Source: Whitmania pigra (taxonomy: Eukaryota > Annelida > Clitellata > Hirudinida > Haemopidae). Taken from it: DNA of 64,000 bases. The stretch is taken from positions 62,001-126,000 of the forward strand of contig JAJTWR010000122.1 of assembly GCA_021613335.1 (NCBI GenBank). Direction: 5' to 3'. Below are positions 19,499-28,906 of this stretch, piece by piece. How positions within the stretch are numbered: the stretch's first letter is position 1; each line of letters opens with the position of its first letter. Under the pieces are notes generated by a model, which saw only the letters and a list, made by a program, of their open reading frames with translations, had not been told where the DNA came from and searched no databases. The position numbers and the translations under genes are program-made.

Positions 19499-20320
19499 AT
19501 GCGTAATCGTACGGAAAATCTTTTGCTGGCCCTGCCGGGGCTGCTACTTTTGGCCCTGGCTTTTTTCCTGCCCATCCTCCAGATGCTGGCCCTCAGCGTT
19601 TCGGGCCCCGATGGCCTGACATTGACGCATTTCGCCCGCTTTCTCGGCGACGCTTATTATCTTGGCGTTCTCTGGCGCACGGCGAGGCTTTCGCTGGCGA
19701 TTACCTCCATCTGCGCCCTGATCGGATTTCCCCTTGCCTATATCATGGCGCGCGTCGGGCGCGGGCTGCGGCTGTGGCTTATCGTTATGGTCATTCTCCC
19801 CCTCATGACCAGCGTCGTGATCCGCACCTTCGGCTGGATGGTGTTGTTAAACCGCTCGGGCATCGTGCCCGAAATGTTGCGGGCGCTTGGTCTTGTCGGT
19901 CGAAATTTCACTCTTATGCAGACGGAAGGCGCTATCATCCTTGGTATGACGCAGGTATTGCTGCCTTTCATGGGTCTTTCGATTCTGGGCGTGGCGATGC
20001 GCATCGATCCACGCCTGGAGGAAGCGGCAAGAACCATGGGATGCTCGTTCCCGCGCACGCTTGTGAGCGTGGTTCTTCCGCTTTGTTTGCCTGGAATCGT
20101 CGCCGGCTCTCTGCTCGTCTTTACCCTGTCCGCTAGTTCCTTCGTAACGCCCGGTCTTCTGGGCGGCGCGCGCATACAAGTTCTGGCGGCCTCCATCTAC
20201 GCTTCTGTGACTCAGACTTTGGATTGGCCCTTTGCGGCGGCGCAAGCCGTTATTTTGTTCGTTGGCATCCTCTTGATCATGATTCCTTACACCAAGGCAA
20301 CGGCGCGCGCTCATGGTTAA
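19499..20320 (+). CDS. PotB-like ABC transporter permease
   Basis: Inner-membrane permease of about 274 residues, starting at ATG 19499 (the TTG just before it is an alternative). About six hydrophobic helices are visible (LLLALPGLLLLALAFFLPI, VILPLMTSVVIRTFGWMVLL and others), and the cytoplasmic EAA loop reads EEAARTMGCSFPRTLVSVVLP. It overlaps the next permease by 8 bp. Confidence 0.88.
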   Translation: MRNRTENLLLALPGLLLLALAFFLPILQMLALSVSGPDGLTLTHFARFLGDAYYLGVLWRTARLSLAITSICALIGFPLAYIMARVGRGLRLWLIVMVILPLMTSVVIRTFGWMVLLNRSGIVPEMLRALGLVGRNFTLMQTEGAIILGMTQVLLPFMGLSILGVAMRIDPRLEEAARTMGCSFPRTLVSVVLPLCLPGIVAGSLLVFTLSASSFVTPGLLGGARIQVLAASIYASVTQTLDWPFAAAQAVILFVGILLIMIPYTKATARAHG

Positions 20321-21116
20321 GACGATCCCCGCTTATATTCGTATCGCTGCAACGATCTTTGTGGTTTTAACCGCCTTGTTGTTGCTGGCTCCGCTTATCG
20401 TTGTCATCGGCGCTTCCTTCAGCGCCAGCCAGTTCGTCGTTTTCCCGCCGCAGGGTCTGTCGCTGGAATGGTACAAGAAGGTTCTGTCTTCGGCTGAATA
20501 TATGACGGGCGCTTTTGTCAGTGTGATCGTGGCGCTGCTGGTCACCCTCTCGGCGACGCTGATTGGCGGCGCAGCCGCCGTAGCGCTTCATCGCAGACAA
20601 TTGCCGGGATCGCACATGGTTTCCATGTTTTTTTTGTCGCCCCTGATTCTGCCGACAATCATCTATGCGATCGGTTTGTTAATGCTCTGGAGCGCGTTTT
20701 TCGGCCCTGTTTCCATTGTTACTCTTTGGATCGGTCATACCGTTGTCGCCATGCCCTATACGATTCGTACGACGCTGGCTGCGCTTGCGGAATCCGACCC
20801 TTTTCTCGAGGAGGCGGCGCGCACCATGGGAGCGAACCGCCTGCAATGCCTGTGGTTGATTCTTGTGCCGCAATCTCTTCCAGGTCTTGCGGCTGGCGCA
20901 TTCTTTGCGTTCAACATTTCCTTCGATGAGGCGGTGTTATCGCTTTTTCTGCGCAAGCCCGGCTTGATCACCTTGCCGGTACACATCTACGGACAACTTG
21001 AATTCAGCCCCGATCCGTCGGTTGCCGCGGTTTCAACCATCATGATCATGCTGACCGTGATTCTCATTTTAGTCATCGATCGCCTTATTGGCATCAACAA
21101 ATTTGCGAGCGTTTGA
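20313..21116 (+). CDS. PotC-like ABC transporter permease
   Basis: Second permease, 267 residues, ATG 20313. It has six predicted helices and the EAA loop EEAARTMGANRLQCLWLILVP. MSMFFLSPLILPTIIYAIG-type helices and an FNISFDEAVLSLFLRKPG segment are typical of PotC. It overlaps the previous gene, and its TGA is 2 bp before the ATPase ATG, so the four transporter genes form one tight operon. Confidence 0.88.
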   Translation: MVKTIPAYIRIAATIFVVLTALLLLAPLIVVIGASFSASQFVVFPPQGLSLEWYKKVLSSAEYMTGAFVSVIVALLVTLSATLIGGAAAVALHRRQLPGSHMVSMFFLSPLILPTIIYAIGLLMLWSAFFGPVSIVTLWIGHTVVAMPYTIRTTLAALAESDPFLEEAARTMGANRLQCLWLILVPQSLPGLAAGAFFAFNISFDEAVLSLFLRKPGLITLPVHIYGQLEFSPDPSVAAVSTIMIMLTVILILVIDRLIGINKFASV

Positions 21117-21118
21117 GC

Positions 21119-22159
21119 ATGGCCAAGGTTCGGCTTGATCGAATCAAAAAATCCTTCGGGTCCGTCGAGGTGCTGCATGGCATATCCCTAGACATTGAAT
21201 CGGGTCAGTTTGTCAGCCTGCTTGGCCCTTCCGGCTGCGGTAAAACCACTTTGCTGCGCATTGTCGCCGGTCTTGAGAACGTTACCTCTGGCTCTGTTGT
21301 GATCGGCGACCGAACGGTCACGGATCTGCCGCCGGAAAAACGAGACATCGCGATGATGTTTCAATCTTATGCTTTGCTCCCACATTTGTCGGTTTCAGAG
21401 AATGTGCGTTTTCCTCTGCGGATGCGGGCCGTGGGGTCGCGCGAACAGCAGGCGGAACGGGTTAGGGCGGCTTTGGAAACCGTTCAACTTGGCAAGTTGG
21501 GCGATCGCATGCCTCGCCAGCTTTCCGGCGGCCAGCAACAGCGTGTGGCCTTGGCGCGGGCGATTGTTTCCCAACCAAAAATTTTGCTGCTCGATGAACC
21601 GCTGTCCAACCTCGATGCACGGCTGCGCGAGGATATGCAGGTCGAATTGATCGAGATCCACCGGCGCTTGAGGCTGACCACCTTGTTTGTCACGCACGAT
21701 CAAGAAGAGGCGCTAAGCCTCTCTGACCGGGTAGTGCTGCTCAATAAAGGCAAGATCGAGCAAGAAGGCGAGCCGGCGAATTTGTACGCGTATCCTGCGA
21801 GTGAATTTGCTTCCAGTTTCATAGGTTCGGCGAATATTCTGCCGGTCGATGTTGTCGAGGAAGAAAAGGGCCCGATAGCCAGGCTGGCTGACGGCCAGAC
21901 ATTGCCGCTGCCGCCGACCGTTACCCTGCGTGGCAGGGCGCAGCTTATTCTAAGGCAGGAAGATTTGACTGTGGGTAAAAACGGCTGTTTGACCGCGCAA
22001 ATGCGCGCGCGCATTTATCTTGGCGCCTCCAATCGCTATGTTCTTACGCTTGCCGGACAGGATATCCGGGTACTGACCGGGAATGAGAAAAACTTCGAAA
22101 ATGAGACCGTAGTGTCGCTTGGCATCGATCCATCGCGCCTTCGCGTGATCGGCTGCTGA
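21119..22159 (+). CDS. PotA-like ABC transporter ATPase
   Basis: Energises the importer. About 346 residues from ATG 21119. Walker A GPSGCGKTT (near residue 37), Q-loop FQSYALLPHLSVSENV, signature LSGGQQQR (near 134), Walker B ILLLDEPLSNLD and the switch VTHDQEEAL are complete. The C-terminal part (from about 240) is a TOBE-type regulatory domain. The last transporter gene is followed by 270 bp and then a LysR regulator on the same strand. Confidence 0.93.
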   Translation: MAKVRLDRIKKSFGSVEVLHGISLDIESGQFVSLLGPSGCGKTTLLRIVAGLENVTSGSVVIGDRTVTDLPPEKRDIAMMFQSYALLPHLSVSENVRFPLRMRAVGSREQQAERVRAALETVQLGKLGDRMPRQLSGGQQQRVALARAIVSQPKILLLDEPLSNLDARLREDMQVELIEIHRRLRLTTLFVTHDQEEALSLSDRVVLLNKGKIEQEGEPANLYAYPASEFASSFIGSANILPVDVVEEEKGPIARLADGQTLPLPPTVTLRGRAQLILRQEDLTVGKNGCLTAQMRARIYLGASNRYVLTLAGQDIRVLTGNEKNFENETVVSLGIDPSRLRVIGC

Positions 22160-22429
22160 CGGTTCTGTCGAACATGCTTTCGATTTTGCCAAAAACGAAA
22201 TTTTCATCGCTATTGTTTTGCGTGCCATTGCCAACATTCTCGAGAAAAAGGCGAAACTCCTGGCCTGGATCGAAATGCGTAACACCGGAAAACCATCGCG
22301 CCGTGCAAGGGGAGCGTTGCAAACAAGATTGCCGATGCTCTCGAATATGAGATAAGCTGACCTGCACGCATCGCTGCTTGAATACACGCAGATCCGCCAT
22401 CTGATGACGGGAGCTTAACCGAGGCATAC
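22160..22429. other. Intergenic stretch with no recognised gene
   Basis: 270 bp between the transporter ATPase and the LysR gene. Minus-strand frames are open but show no family pattern. No clear terminator stem with a T tract was seen; the region presumably holds the LysR promoter. Confidence 0.4.
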
Positions 22430-23401
22430 ATGATGGAGGGAAGGTTTTCCGGCAGGGGCTATGCCATACGCATTCTTGATCTGAACACCTTTTTAGTCTT
22501 GGCCCGTAATCGGCACTTTGCCCGCGCCGCTCGCGAACTCAATACCACTCAACCGGCAATTTCAACCCGACTGGCAGCGCTGGAGGAGGAATTCGGTTGT
22601 CGGCTGGTACGTCGCGGCAATCGGGAATTCCGGCTGACGCCTGAGGGCGAAAAGGCTTTACAGGTTTTTCAAGACGTTCTTGAATCCCTTCACAGACTGC
22701 GCGGGGAATTACAACTGGGATGTTCTTCTTTGACAACCACCCTGCGGATTGGCGCAATTGACTCGGTTGCCTCGACCTGGATGCCGCAACTTATAGAGGC
22801 TTTGTACGAGGAAGCTCCCAATTTGCGTGTGGAGATTACCGTTGAAGCCACCAAGGATCTTGTTCAGCATATGGTTAAAGGCGAGCTTGACATGATCTTT
22901 TGCTTAGATCCTGCCATCGGCGATGGATTTCGCAGTTTCATCGCCTGCGTGTGGCAGATGATTTGGGCTGGTTCGCCGAAGCTTGTGCGGCATGGACACC
23001 TTTACAGCGTCGATGAATTGGCGCGCATGCCAATCATCACTTTCCCCAAGGATACGCCGCCCTACCGCCAGATCGCACCCTATTTTCAGAACGAACGGGT
23101 TCTTGCATCGAAATTGATAAGTTCGAATTCATTGTTTGCGATCATTAATTTTATCGTCGATGGTTTCGGTGTGGCTGCCTTGCCTACGGTAACGATCGAA
23201 CGCGAATTGCGCGCCGGGTTGCTCAGTCGGATTGAGGTGGAGAAATGGTTCTCGCCGATGCTGATCGTTGCCTCTTACCAATCGTCGACTCACCAGAATG
23301 TTATACAACTAGCGGTTAACCAGGTGCGTAGAGTGGCAAGCGCCTTTGTGCATTCACGGCCCGGGGTTGCCTGGACGGTCGAAACGATGCCAGAACAGTG
23401 A
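22430..23401 (+). CDS. LysR-family transcriptional regulator
   Basis: 323 residues. After a short leader the HTH reads ILDLNTFLVLARNRHFARAA with RELNTTQPAISTRLAALEEE, and the effector domain extends from about residue 100 with LRIGAIDSVASTWMPQLIEAL. Same direction as and downstream of the DUF3830/Pot transporter, so it may control that operon, though LysR regulators more often sit divergently. Its stop lies about 55 bp before the left end of an IS nest; the gene itself is complete. Confidence 0.85.
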   Translation: MMEGRFSGRGYAIRILDLNTFLVLARNRHFARAARELNTTQPAISTRLAALEEEFGCRLVRRGNREFRLTPEGEKALQVFQDVLESLHRLRGELQLGCSSLTTTLRIGAIDSVASTWMPQLIEALYEEAPNLRVEITVEATKDLVQHMVKGELDMIFCLDPAIGDGFRSFIACVWQMIWAGSPKLVRHGHLYSVDELARMPIITFPKDTPPYRQIAPYFQNERVLASKLISSNSLFAIINFIVDGFGVAALPTVTIERELRAGLLSRIEVEKWFSPMLIVASYQSSTHQNVIQLAVNQVRRVASAFVHSRPGVAWTVETMPEQ

Positions 23402-23462
23402 CGATCTCCCATCGAAGCTTCTGGCTAGCAACTGCGTCTGTGAAATAGCCTGTTGTCGCCCC

Positions 23463-24003
23463 TTAAGTTTCGGACATTGCCTCCCGGTTTGAGCGCTGGT
23501 TGATGAACTCGCGCGGAGAACGATATCCCAGCGCGCTGTGCGGGTGAACCATGTTGTAGCGCTCGAACCATTTTGGCAACTGCGCGATGACAGTTCTGGC
23601 ATCCGGGCACGGCGAGACGCGGACATAGTCGCGCTTGAAGGTTCGAATGAAGGCTTCGGCCATGCCGTTGGATTGCAGGCTTTCGATCGGCGTCGTCAGG
23701 GGCTCGAGCCCGATCTGCCTTGCGCAGGACCGCGTCTCGCTTGACAGATAACAGGAGCCGTTATCTGTCAGCCATTCGACCACGTTAGGCAGCCGATTGA
23801 CGCGGCCGAACCGGCGCTCGGCGCCGGTGACCATCAGATCGCGGATATCCTCACCTCTGATCCCTTCGGTTGTGGCGGCGTGCCCCGCAATCTCGCGATC
23901 GCAGCAATCGAGGGAAAAGGCAACGCGAGCCTTCTCCTTGTTCTCGCAGGTGATCTCGAAGCCATCGGCCAGCTTGTCGAAGATTTTCTCATTGAGGCGC
24001 TCG
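23463..24003 (-). pseudogene. IS3-family (IS2-like) transposase OrfB, 3' part
   Basis: DDE-type integrase-core residues are visible: DGFEITCENKEKARVAFSLD (first Asp region), WLTDNGSCYLS (second Asp) and SNGMAEAFIRTFKRDY (Glu), followed by HPHSALGYRSPREF. The N-terminal region is missing. At its 5' edge the frame merges with LNEKIF, which belongs to the neighbouring IS407-like orfB rather than to this family, so the junction is chimeric. Confidence 0.7.
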
Positions 24004-25367
24004 GGTCGTGTCCCCATCCGTGGTGTAGGTGATCAGTTGTCACTAGCGATCTCCGGGTAGGGTCGGGTTGCGAGACGCGCACCTAACCAGAGGATCACCG
24101 ATGACCAACGAGATGATGAGCCTTCGCACGCTGGTGGAGAAGACCCCCGACGCGGATATCCTACGCGAGATGATCGGCTTTGCGGCCAAGCGCCTGATGG
24201 AGATGGAGGTCGGCAGCCTGACGGGCGCCGGCTACGGCGAGAAGAGCCCCGACCGGCTGGCGCAGCGCAATGGCTACCGGGACCGGGCCTGGGAGACACG
24301 CGCTGGAACCGTCGAGCTGCGCATCCCCAAGCTGCGCCAGGGAAGTTACTTCCCTGGCTTCCTGGAGCCGCGGCGGCTGGCCGAGAAGGCCCTGACAGCC
24401 GTGATCCAGGAAGCCTACGTCCAGGGTATCTCGACGCGCTCGGTCGATGATCTCGTCAAGGCGCTGGGCATGAGCGGCATCTCGAAGAGCCAGGTCAGCC
24501 GGCTGTGCGAAGAGATCGACGGCAAGGTGAAGGCCTTCCTCGAGCGGCCGATTGAGGGCGACTGGCCCTATCTGTGGGTCGATGCGACTTACGTGAAGGT
24601 GCGCCAAGCCGGGCGCATCGTCTCGGTGGCCGTCATCGTGGCGGTCGGGGTGAACACCGACGGCCGGCGCGAGGTGCTGGGCATGGATATCGGTCCATCG
24701 GAAGCCGAGACGTTCTGGACAGCCTTCCTGCGCAAGCTGGCGCGACGCGGCCTGCGCGGCGTGAAGCTTGTCGTCTCGGATGCCCACGAGGGCCTCAAGG
24801 CCGCTGTGTCGAAGGTTTTGACCGCCACCTGGCAGCGCTGCCGGGTGCACTTCATGCGCAACGCCCTTGCCCATGCGGGGCGCAGCGGCCGGCGCGTCGT
24901 CTCCGCCTTCATCGCCACGGCCTTCGCCCAAGATGACGCCGAGGCGGCGAGCGCCCAATGGAGGCGCGTCGCCGACCAGATCCGCCCCAAGGTCTCCAAG
25001 CTTGCCGCCTTGATGGACGAGGCGGAGCCCGATGTGCTGGCCTACATGAGCTTTCCGCCGCAGCACCGCACCAAGCTGCACTCGACAAACCCGCTGGAGC
25101 GTCTCAATGGCGAAATCAAGCGGCGCACCGAGGTCGTCGGGATCTTCCCCAACGAGGCCGCTATCGTCCGCCTCGTCGGCGCGATCCTGCTCGAACAGAA
25201 CGACGAGTGGGCCGTGCAACGCGCCCGCTATATGACGCTGGAAACCATCGCTCCTTTCGGCGATGATCCCACCGTCATCCTGCCCGTCGCGGCAGCCTGA
25301 CCGGTTCGGCGCTGCCCCAGGACGCTGCCCAAGCTCGGCCACCTACACCACGGATGGGGACAGGACC
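24004..25367 (+). mobile_element. IS256-family element, copy 1
   Basis: 1364-bp element with 28-bp terminal inverted repeats beginning GGTC(G/C)TGTCCCCATCC (27/28 identical between ends). Flanks are GGCGCTCG (23996-24003) and GGCACTCG (25368-25375), an 8-bp target duplication with one later mismatch. Insertion is into the orfB of an IS407-like element: removing the element and one flank restores an uninterrupted codon path across DEC/LNE. Nearly identical to copy 2 at 52355-53718. Confidence 0.9.
24068..25300 (+). CDS. IS256-family (mutator-type) transposase, copy 1
   Basis: 410-residue transposase of the IS256/MULE-like DDE class. Key segments are [20 protein letters not shown] (first Asp near residue 170), [13 protein letters not shown] (second Asp near 236) and [15 protein letters not shown] (Glu near 345), with the [10 protein letters not shown] motif between. 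ATG 24068 gives [18 protein letters not shown]; the internal ATG 24101 ([11 protein letters not shown]), after an AGAGGATCACCG site, may be the real start. It differs from copy 2 by Gln instead of His near residue 92. Intact and probably active. Confidence 0.92.
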   Translation: MRDAHLTRGSPMTNEMMSLRTLVEKTPDADILREMIGFAAKRLMEMEVGSLTGAGYGEKSPDRLAQRNGYRDRAWETRAGTVELRIPKLRQGSYFPGFLEPRRLAEKALTAVIQEAYVQGISTRSVDDLVKALGMSGISKSQVSRLCEEIDGKVKAFLERPIEGDWPYLWVDATYVKVRQAGRIVSVAVIVAVGVNTDGRREVLGMDIGPSEAETFWTAFLRKLARRGLRGVKLVVSDAHEGLKAAVSKVLTATWQRCRVHFMRNALAHAGRSGRRVVSAFIATAFAQDDAEAASAQWRRVADQIRPKVSKLAALMDEAEPDVLAYMSFPPQHRTKLHSTNPLERLNGEIKRRTEVVGIFPNEAAIVRLVGAILLEQNDEWAVQRARYMTLETIAPFGDDPTVILPVAAA

Positions 25368-25375
25368 GGCACTCG

Positions 25376-26282
25376 TCGCGCAGGCTACCGTTGAAGCTTT
25401 CGATGAAGGCGTTCTGCTGCGGTTTTCCTGGGTCGATGTCGTGCCACTCGACTTCATTGTCCTTCGCCCATTTCAGGAGCGCCTTGCAAGTAAACTCGGC
25501 GCCGTTGTCCGTGATGATGCTCGCGGGTTTGCCGTAGAGCCGCGCCAGCGCGTCCAACTCCCGCGTAACGCGAGAGCCCGGGATGCTGGTGTCGGCGATC
25601 GGGCCAAGATTCTCGCGGCGGCAGTCATCGTTTACCGCCAGGATGAGGAAGCGGCGCGACGCACCGAAGGCGTCAGATACGAAACCCATCGACCAGCGCT
25701 GGTTGGGGCGCAAGGCCTCTGGCATTGCCGATCGGCTGCCGCGGGCCCGCTTGCGACCACGCCTGCGCCGAACTGACAGGCCTTCCTCCCGATGCAGGCG
25801 GTAGAGCTTCTTGTGGTTCATCGTGATGCCCTTGCGCTCGAGCAGAATGCCGATCCGGCGATCTTTCTCATTTCCTTGCGGATTTCCGGGTTATCGGGTG
25901 GACGCCAAGCGTCGCACCGTCTTCGGATCGACACCGACCAGGCCACAGGCCCGGCGTTGTGAGAGGTCGTGATCCCGCATGGCCCCGAGCGCCGCATCCC
26001 GCCGCGCCATCGGCGTCGTCAGTTCTTTCCCAGGAGATCCTTCAGGACGACGTTGTCCAGCATGGCATCCGCCAGCAGGCGCTTCAGCTTCGCATTCTCG
26101 TCTTCGAGTTGCTTCAGGCGCTGAGCGTCGAAGACATCCATCCCGCCATACCGGGCCTTCAGCTTGTAGAACGTCGCGGGGCTGAGCCCATGTCGGCGGC
26201 AAACCTCCGCCGTTGCCATCCCGGCTTCCTGCTCCTTGATCATTCCGATGATCTGAGCCTCGGTGAAACGGTTTTCCCTCAT
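25376..26282 (-). pseudogene. IS407-like (IS3 family) orfA and degenerate orfB
   Basis: orfA is complete: ATG 26282, 87 residues, MRENRFTEAQIIGMIKEQEA with a helix-turn-helix and the leucine-zipper-like KLKRLLADAMLDNVVLKDLL (stop 26019). orfB overlaps it in the usual -1 register (KELTTPMARRDAALGAM near 26040) but is broken near 25870-25893 by a frame loss and an internal deletion. It resumes as [15 protein letters not shown] (25821) with [16 protein letters not shown] and [12 protein letters not shown], then is cut by IS256 copy 1. Confidence 0.8.
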
Positions 26283-26408
26283 GTCCTCTGCTCCTTCAGG
26301 GGGACAGACTCTACATCAGACCGAGGAAACTTCAGGGGGCAGGTCAGTAGGAGACCCTGTCCGGAAACTTTGGGGCTATTTCAGCCGCCGATCGCGAAAG
26401 GATTTGAC

Positions 26409-27024
26409 ATGGAATGTTATGAGTTGGCGACATTGACCGTTAGCTTCGGCGCTGCGCCGGAAATCAGCGATGTCCTTCGTGATTTTTGTATCGATCCCGA
26501 AGCCAAGGGGCATTTTTTTGGCGCTTGGAGCAGCGAGCTTGGCGGGTTGAACCGGGTTTATGTGCTGCGCGGTTTCGACGATGGCCGCCAAGCCGCCGCC
26601 GAACGCCAACGTTGCCAGTTGTCGGCTAATCCTTTTGGCGCCGGCTCATCTCTTGCCGCCTTGTCGCTGGACACGCTCAAACCCTTTGCCGGCCTGCCGC
26701 CAGTTCAGCCGGGCCGCTTTGGCCCAATCCATGAGATCCGCTCCTAATACCTTAAAAATCGGCGAGCTGGCCCCGACGCTGGCAAGCTGGGCTGAAGCTC
26801 TGCCGCTGCGTCTGGAGATCTCGCCGATCGTTCTCGCCGGTTACACCATCGACGGGCCGCAACGCATCATACACATCTGGCCCTATGCCAGCCTCGCCGC
26901 TCGCGGCGACATTCGCGCCGAAGCGGTCAAGCGCGGCTTTTGGCCGCCCAAAAGCGCCAACTGGCTGACAGCGAACATGGAAAGCAACATCGCCTTGCCA
27001 CTGGAAACGGCGCCATTACAATAA
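26409..27024 (+). pseudogene. NIPSNAP-family protein, frameshifted
   Basis: NIPSNAP proteins are ferredoxin-fold dimers of unclear function, common near catabolic genes in proteobacteria. The first half, from ATG 26409 (MECYELATLTVSFG, then LGGLNRVYVLRGFDDG), ends at TAA 26745. The second half (LKIGELAPTLASWAEALPLR, then IIHIWPYASLAARGDIRAEA and FWPPKSANWL) is in the +1 frame and ends at 27024. One extra A near 26745 accounts for the break. The start follows the IS nest by about 30 bp with its own AAAGGA site. Confidence 0.75.
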
Positions 27025-27167
27025 CCGCCAACTAGCGGAGCAAACAGCCGCCAGACATCCCGTTATCGTGGGGCCGGCAGTAACGTCGATATCGGCTTGC
27101 GCGGCGCGCTTAACCCAGGGAACCAACGGCAAGGAACAATGCGGCCGGAAAAGCCGAGCGCCCGGTC

Positions 27168-28010
27168 TCAGGATGTCGTATCGATCGTTCCGCTGGCTTT
27201 GCGCGTCTTGATCATCGCATCGTATTTGTCCAACGCTTTCATCATGGCTTCGGTTACCTGGCCTGGAGGCGCGGCCGGAATGGCCTGAGTGCGTAAAACA
27301 GGCGTTGGCGATGCAACAGGCATGAGAGCTGGCGTCGTTGGCTTGGCGGCGTTCGCCGCGCGGCGAAGGCTGTCCGTTTTTTCTAAGACCGAGGCTGGAA
27401 CCGGAGGTGATTTCGGCGCGCCGTAGATGGTGTGTTGCGCGGCGATCAGCGCTTGTTGCAAGGCAAGCTGGCTGCCCGTCGCGGCCGGCTGCAACAATCT
27501 TTCCTCGGCAGGGGGCAGCGGCGCGGGCGTTTGCGCTTGCGCTTGCGCTTGCGCCGCTACGGCATTCGCGACCGGCTGGCCGGTTGCAGTATCGCCTGGA
27601 GGTGCGGGCGTGGTTGCAACGGCGGCGGCGAGTTGACGGGAGGTTGCCGACGGCGCGATCAACTCTTCACCGGTAAGAGTGGCAAGCAAATGCTCGCCGA
27701 CATCATTACCCGTCTGAGATTCCACGGCGTTGTTGAAGGCCGAAGCCATCAAACCGATCGGGCCGCCGTAGATTCCGCCGCCAATCATCCGCGCTACCGG
27801 CGCAATGGTATCGCCGGTGATTTTACGATAGAGCGTATTCAGAATCGGGATATGCTGCAGCGGATTGATGATGTCGAGAAAATCGGCAAAAGATAGCTCT
27901 TGCGCCACGTCCCGACTGGTTTCATAAGGATCGGGCTCACGCTCGCCATGAACGCCACGCCCAACAGGGGAGTAGACCGGTTTGCTAACGATACCTTCGG
28001 TGATGGACAT
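27168..28010 (-). CDS. Pro/Ala-rich hypothetical protein conserved in Rhodospirillales
   Basis: 280 residues from ATG 28010. The N-terminal third is ordered (SFADFLDIINPLQHIPILNT, YRKITGDTIAPVARMIGGG, then YGGPIGLMASAFNNAVE). I associate that motif, without proof, with uncharacterised proteins of Magnetospirillum/Rhodospirillum relatives. Residues from about 125 are low-complexity Ala/Pro/Gln, including (AQ)4 encoded by four TTGCGC units at 27531-27554. There is no signal peptide. The function is unknown. Confidence 0.6.
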   Translation of the reverse strand: MSITEGIVSKPVYSPVGRGVHGEREPDPYETSRDVAQELSFADFLDIINPLQHIPILNTLYRKITGDTIAPVARMIGGGIYGGPIGLMASAFNNAVESQTGNDVGEHLLATLTGEELIAPSATSRQLAAAVATTPAPPGDTATGQPVANAVAAQAQAQAQTPAPLPPAEERLLQPAATGSQLALQQALIAAQHTIYGAPKSPPVPASVLEKTDSLRRAANAAKPTTPALMPVASPTPVLRTQAIPAAPPGQVTEAMMKALDKYDAMIKTRKASGTIDTTS

Positions 28011-28208
28011 GGCAGCGCCTTTTCATCAAGTCGCCAGCGACCGTAACACGATCACCCTAGCAAAAGCGATGCCAAGGATTGCCCGCGTCATTTGACCGGA
28101 AAGCCTGCCCGGGCGCTTTCATTTCGTCGCTTGGATGGGCAAAATATGCCTGCTCTCAACAAAACCTGCCTGGCGCACTCTCTCTGACCGGCGACGGTGT
28201 GAGATGCC

Positions 28209-28906
28209 ATGATGAAGGATGACCGTCTCTTGCCGGCCCCGGTCATATTGCTGGTCGCCGCCGACCCGGCATTGCGTGCGAGCTTGAGAGAGCAGCTAAC
28301 CAGCGAGGGACGCTACCGGGTGCAAGCCCAAGAAGCTGTGCCGCCAGCGCATCTGATAACCAAAGATATTGGCGCTTGCGTGATTGCCCATCCCGATCCA
28401 ACGCTCGATCTCAGCGCTCTGCCAATGTTGCTGGCCTTGCAGGGCTCGGGGCAACCGTCGATCGAAGGGGCGCAAGCTTCCCTGATCTTGCCGGTGCGCA
28501 TCGGTGAATTGCTGGCGGCGCTAGACCGGCTGCTCACTCTGCCGCGCCTGGTTGATGTGGGGCATTTTCACTTTCAGCCAGCGGCCAAATTATTGATCGA
28601 CCCTGCGGGCGGCAATATCCGCCTGACGGAAAAGGAAGCCGCCATTTTAGAGCGCTTGGCCCAGAGCGGCAAGGCGGTGGATCGCCAGACCTTGCTAACC
28701 GAGATTTGGGGTTATAATCCCCGCGTCACCACCCATACTTTGGAAACCCATATTTACCGGCTGCGCCAAAAGATCGAACGCGATCCAGCCCAGGCTAGAT
28801 GCTGGTCAACCGGGATGGCGGTTACATGCTGGTACGCCAAGCTCTGCCGCCCGAAGATTACGCCGCCATTTCCTGCCCCTCTCCAAGGCCGCCGAAACGG
28901 GCATAA
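28209..28906 (+). pseudogene. OmpR-type response regulator, frameshifted near the 3' end
   Basis: About 232 residues. The N-terminal receiver-like domain (VILLVAADPALRASLREQL) lacks a clear phosphoacceptor Asp context: the expected strand reads IGACVIAHPDPTLD. The C-terminal winged helix (IRLTEKEAAILERLAQSGKA, then TTHTLETHIYRLRQKIE) is typical of OmpR/PhoB. Near 28797 one base is missing; the rest of the wing (MLVNRDGGYMLVRQALPPED) lies in the frame ending at 28906. The first frame would instead continue to 28961, antisense over paaX. No kinase gene is adjacent. Confidence 0.65.

Larger units (their letters stand above)
23456..26378. mobile_element. Three-layer nest of insertion sequences (two IS3-type, one IS256)
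   Basis: Outer imperfect ends read GCCCCTTAAGTTTCGGACA (from about 23459) and TGTCCGGAAACTTTGGGGC (about 26358-26376) in inverted orientation and fit an IS2-like IS3-family element. An internal TGACCT-ended terminus at about 26323-26346 belongs to a second, IS407-like element that carries orfA and the first part of orfB. IS256 copy 1 (24004-25367) interrupts that orfB. The left part encodes only the 3' end of the IS2-like orfB. The order implies successive insertions and loss of the segment between the two IS3 elements. Confidence 0.7.

Noticed and set aside
27427..27676. CRISPR-like short repeats
   Set aside because: Only four contiguous 6-bp units inside a coding frame with no spacers; no CRISPR array or cas gene was seen anywhere in the window.
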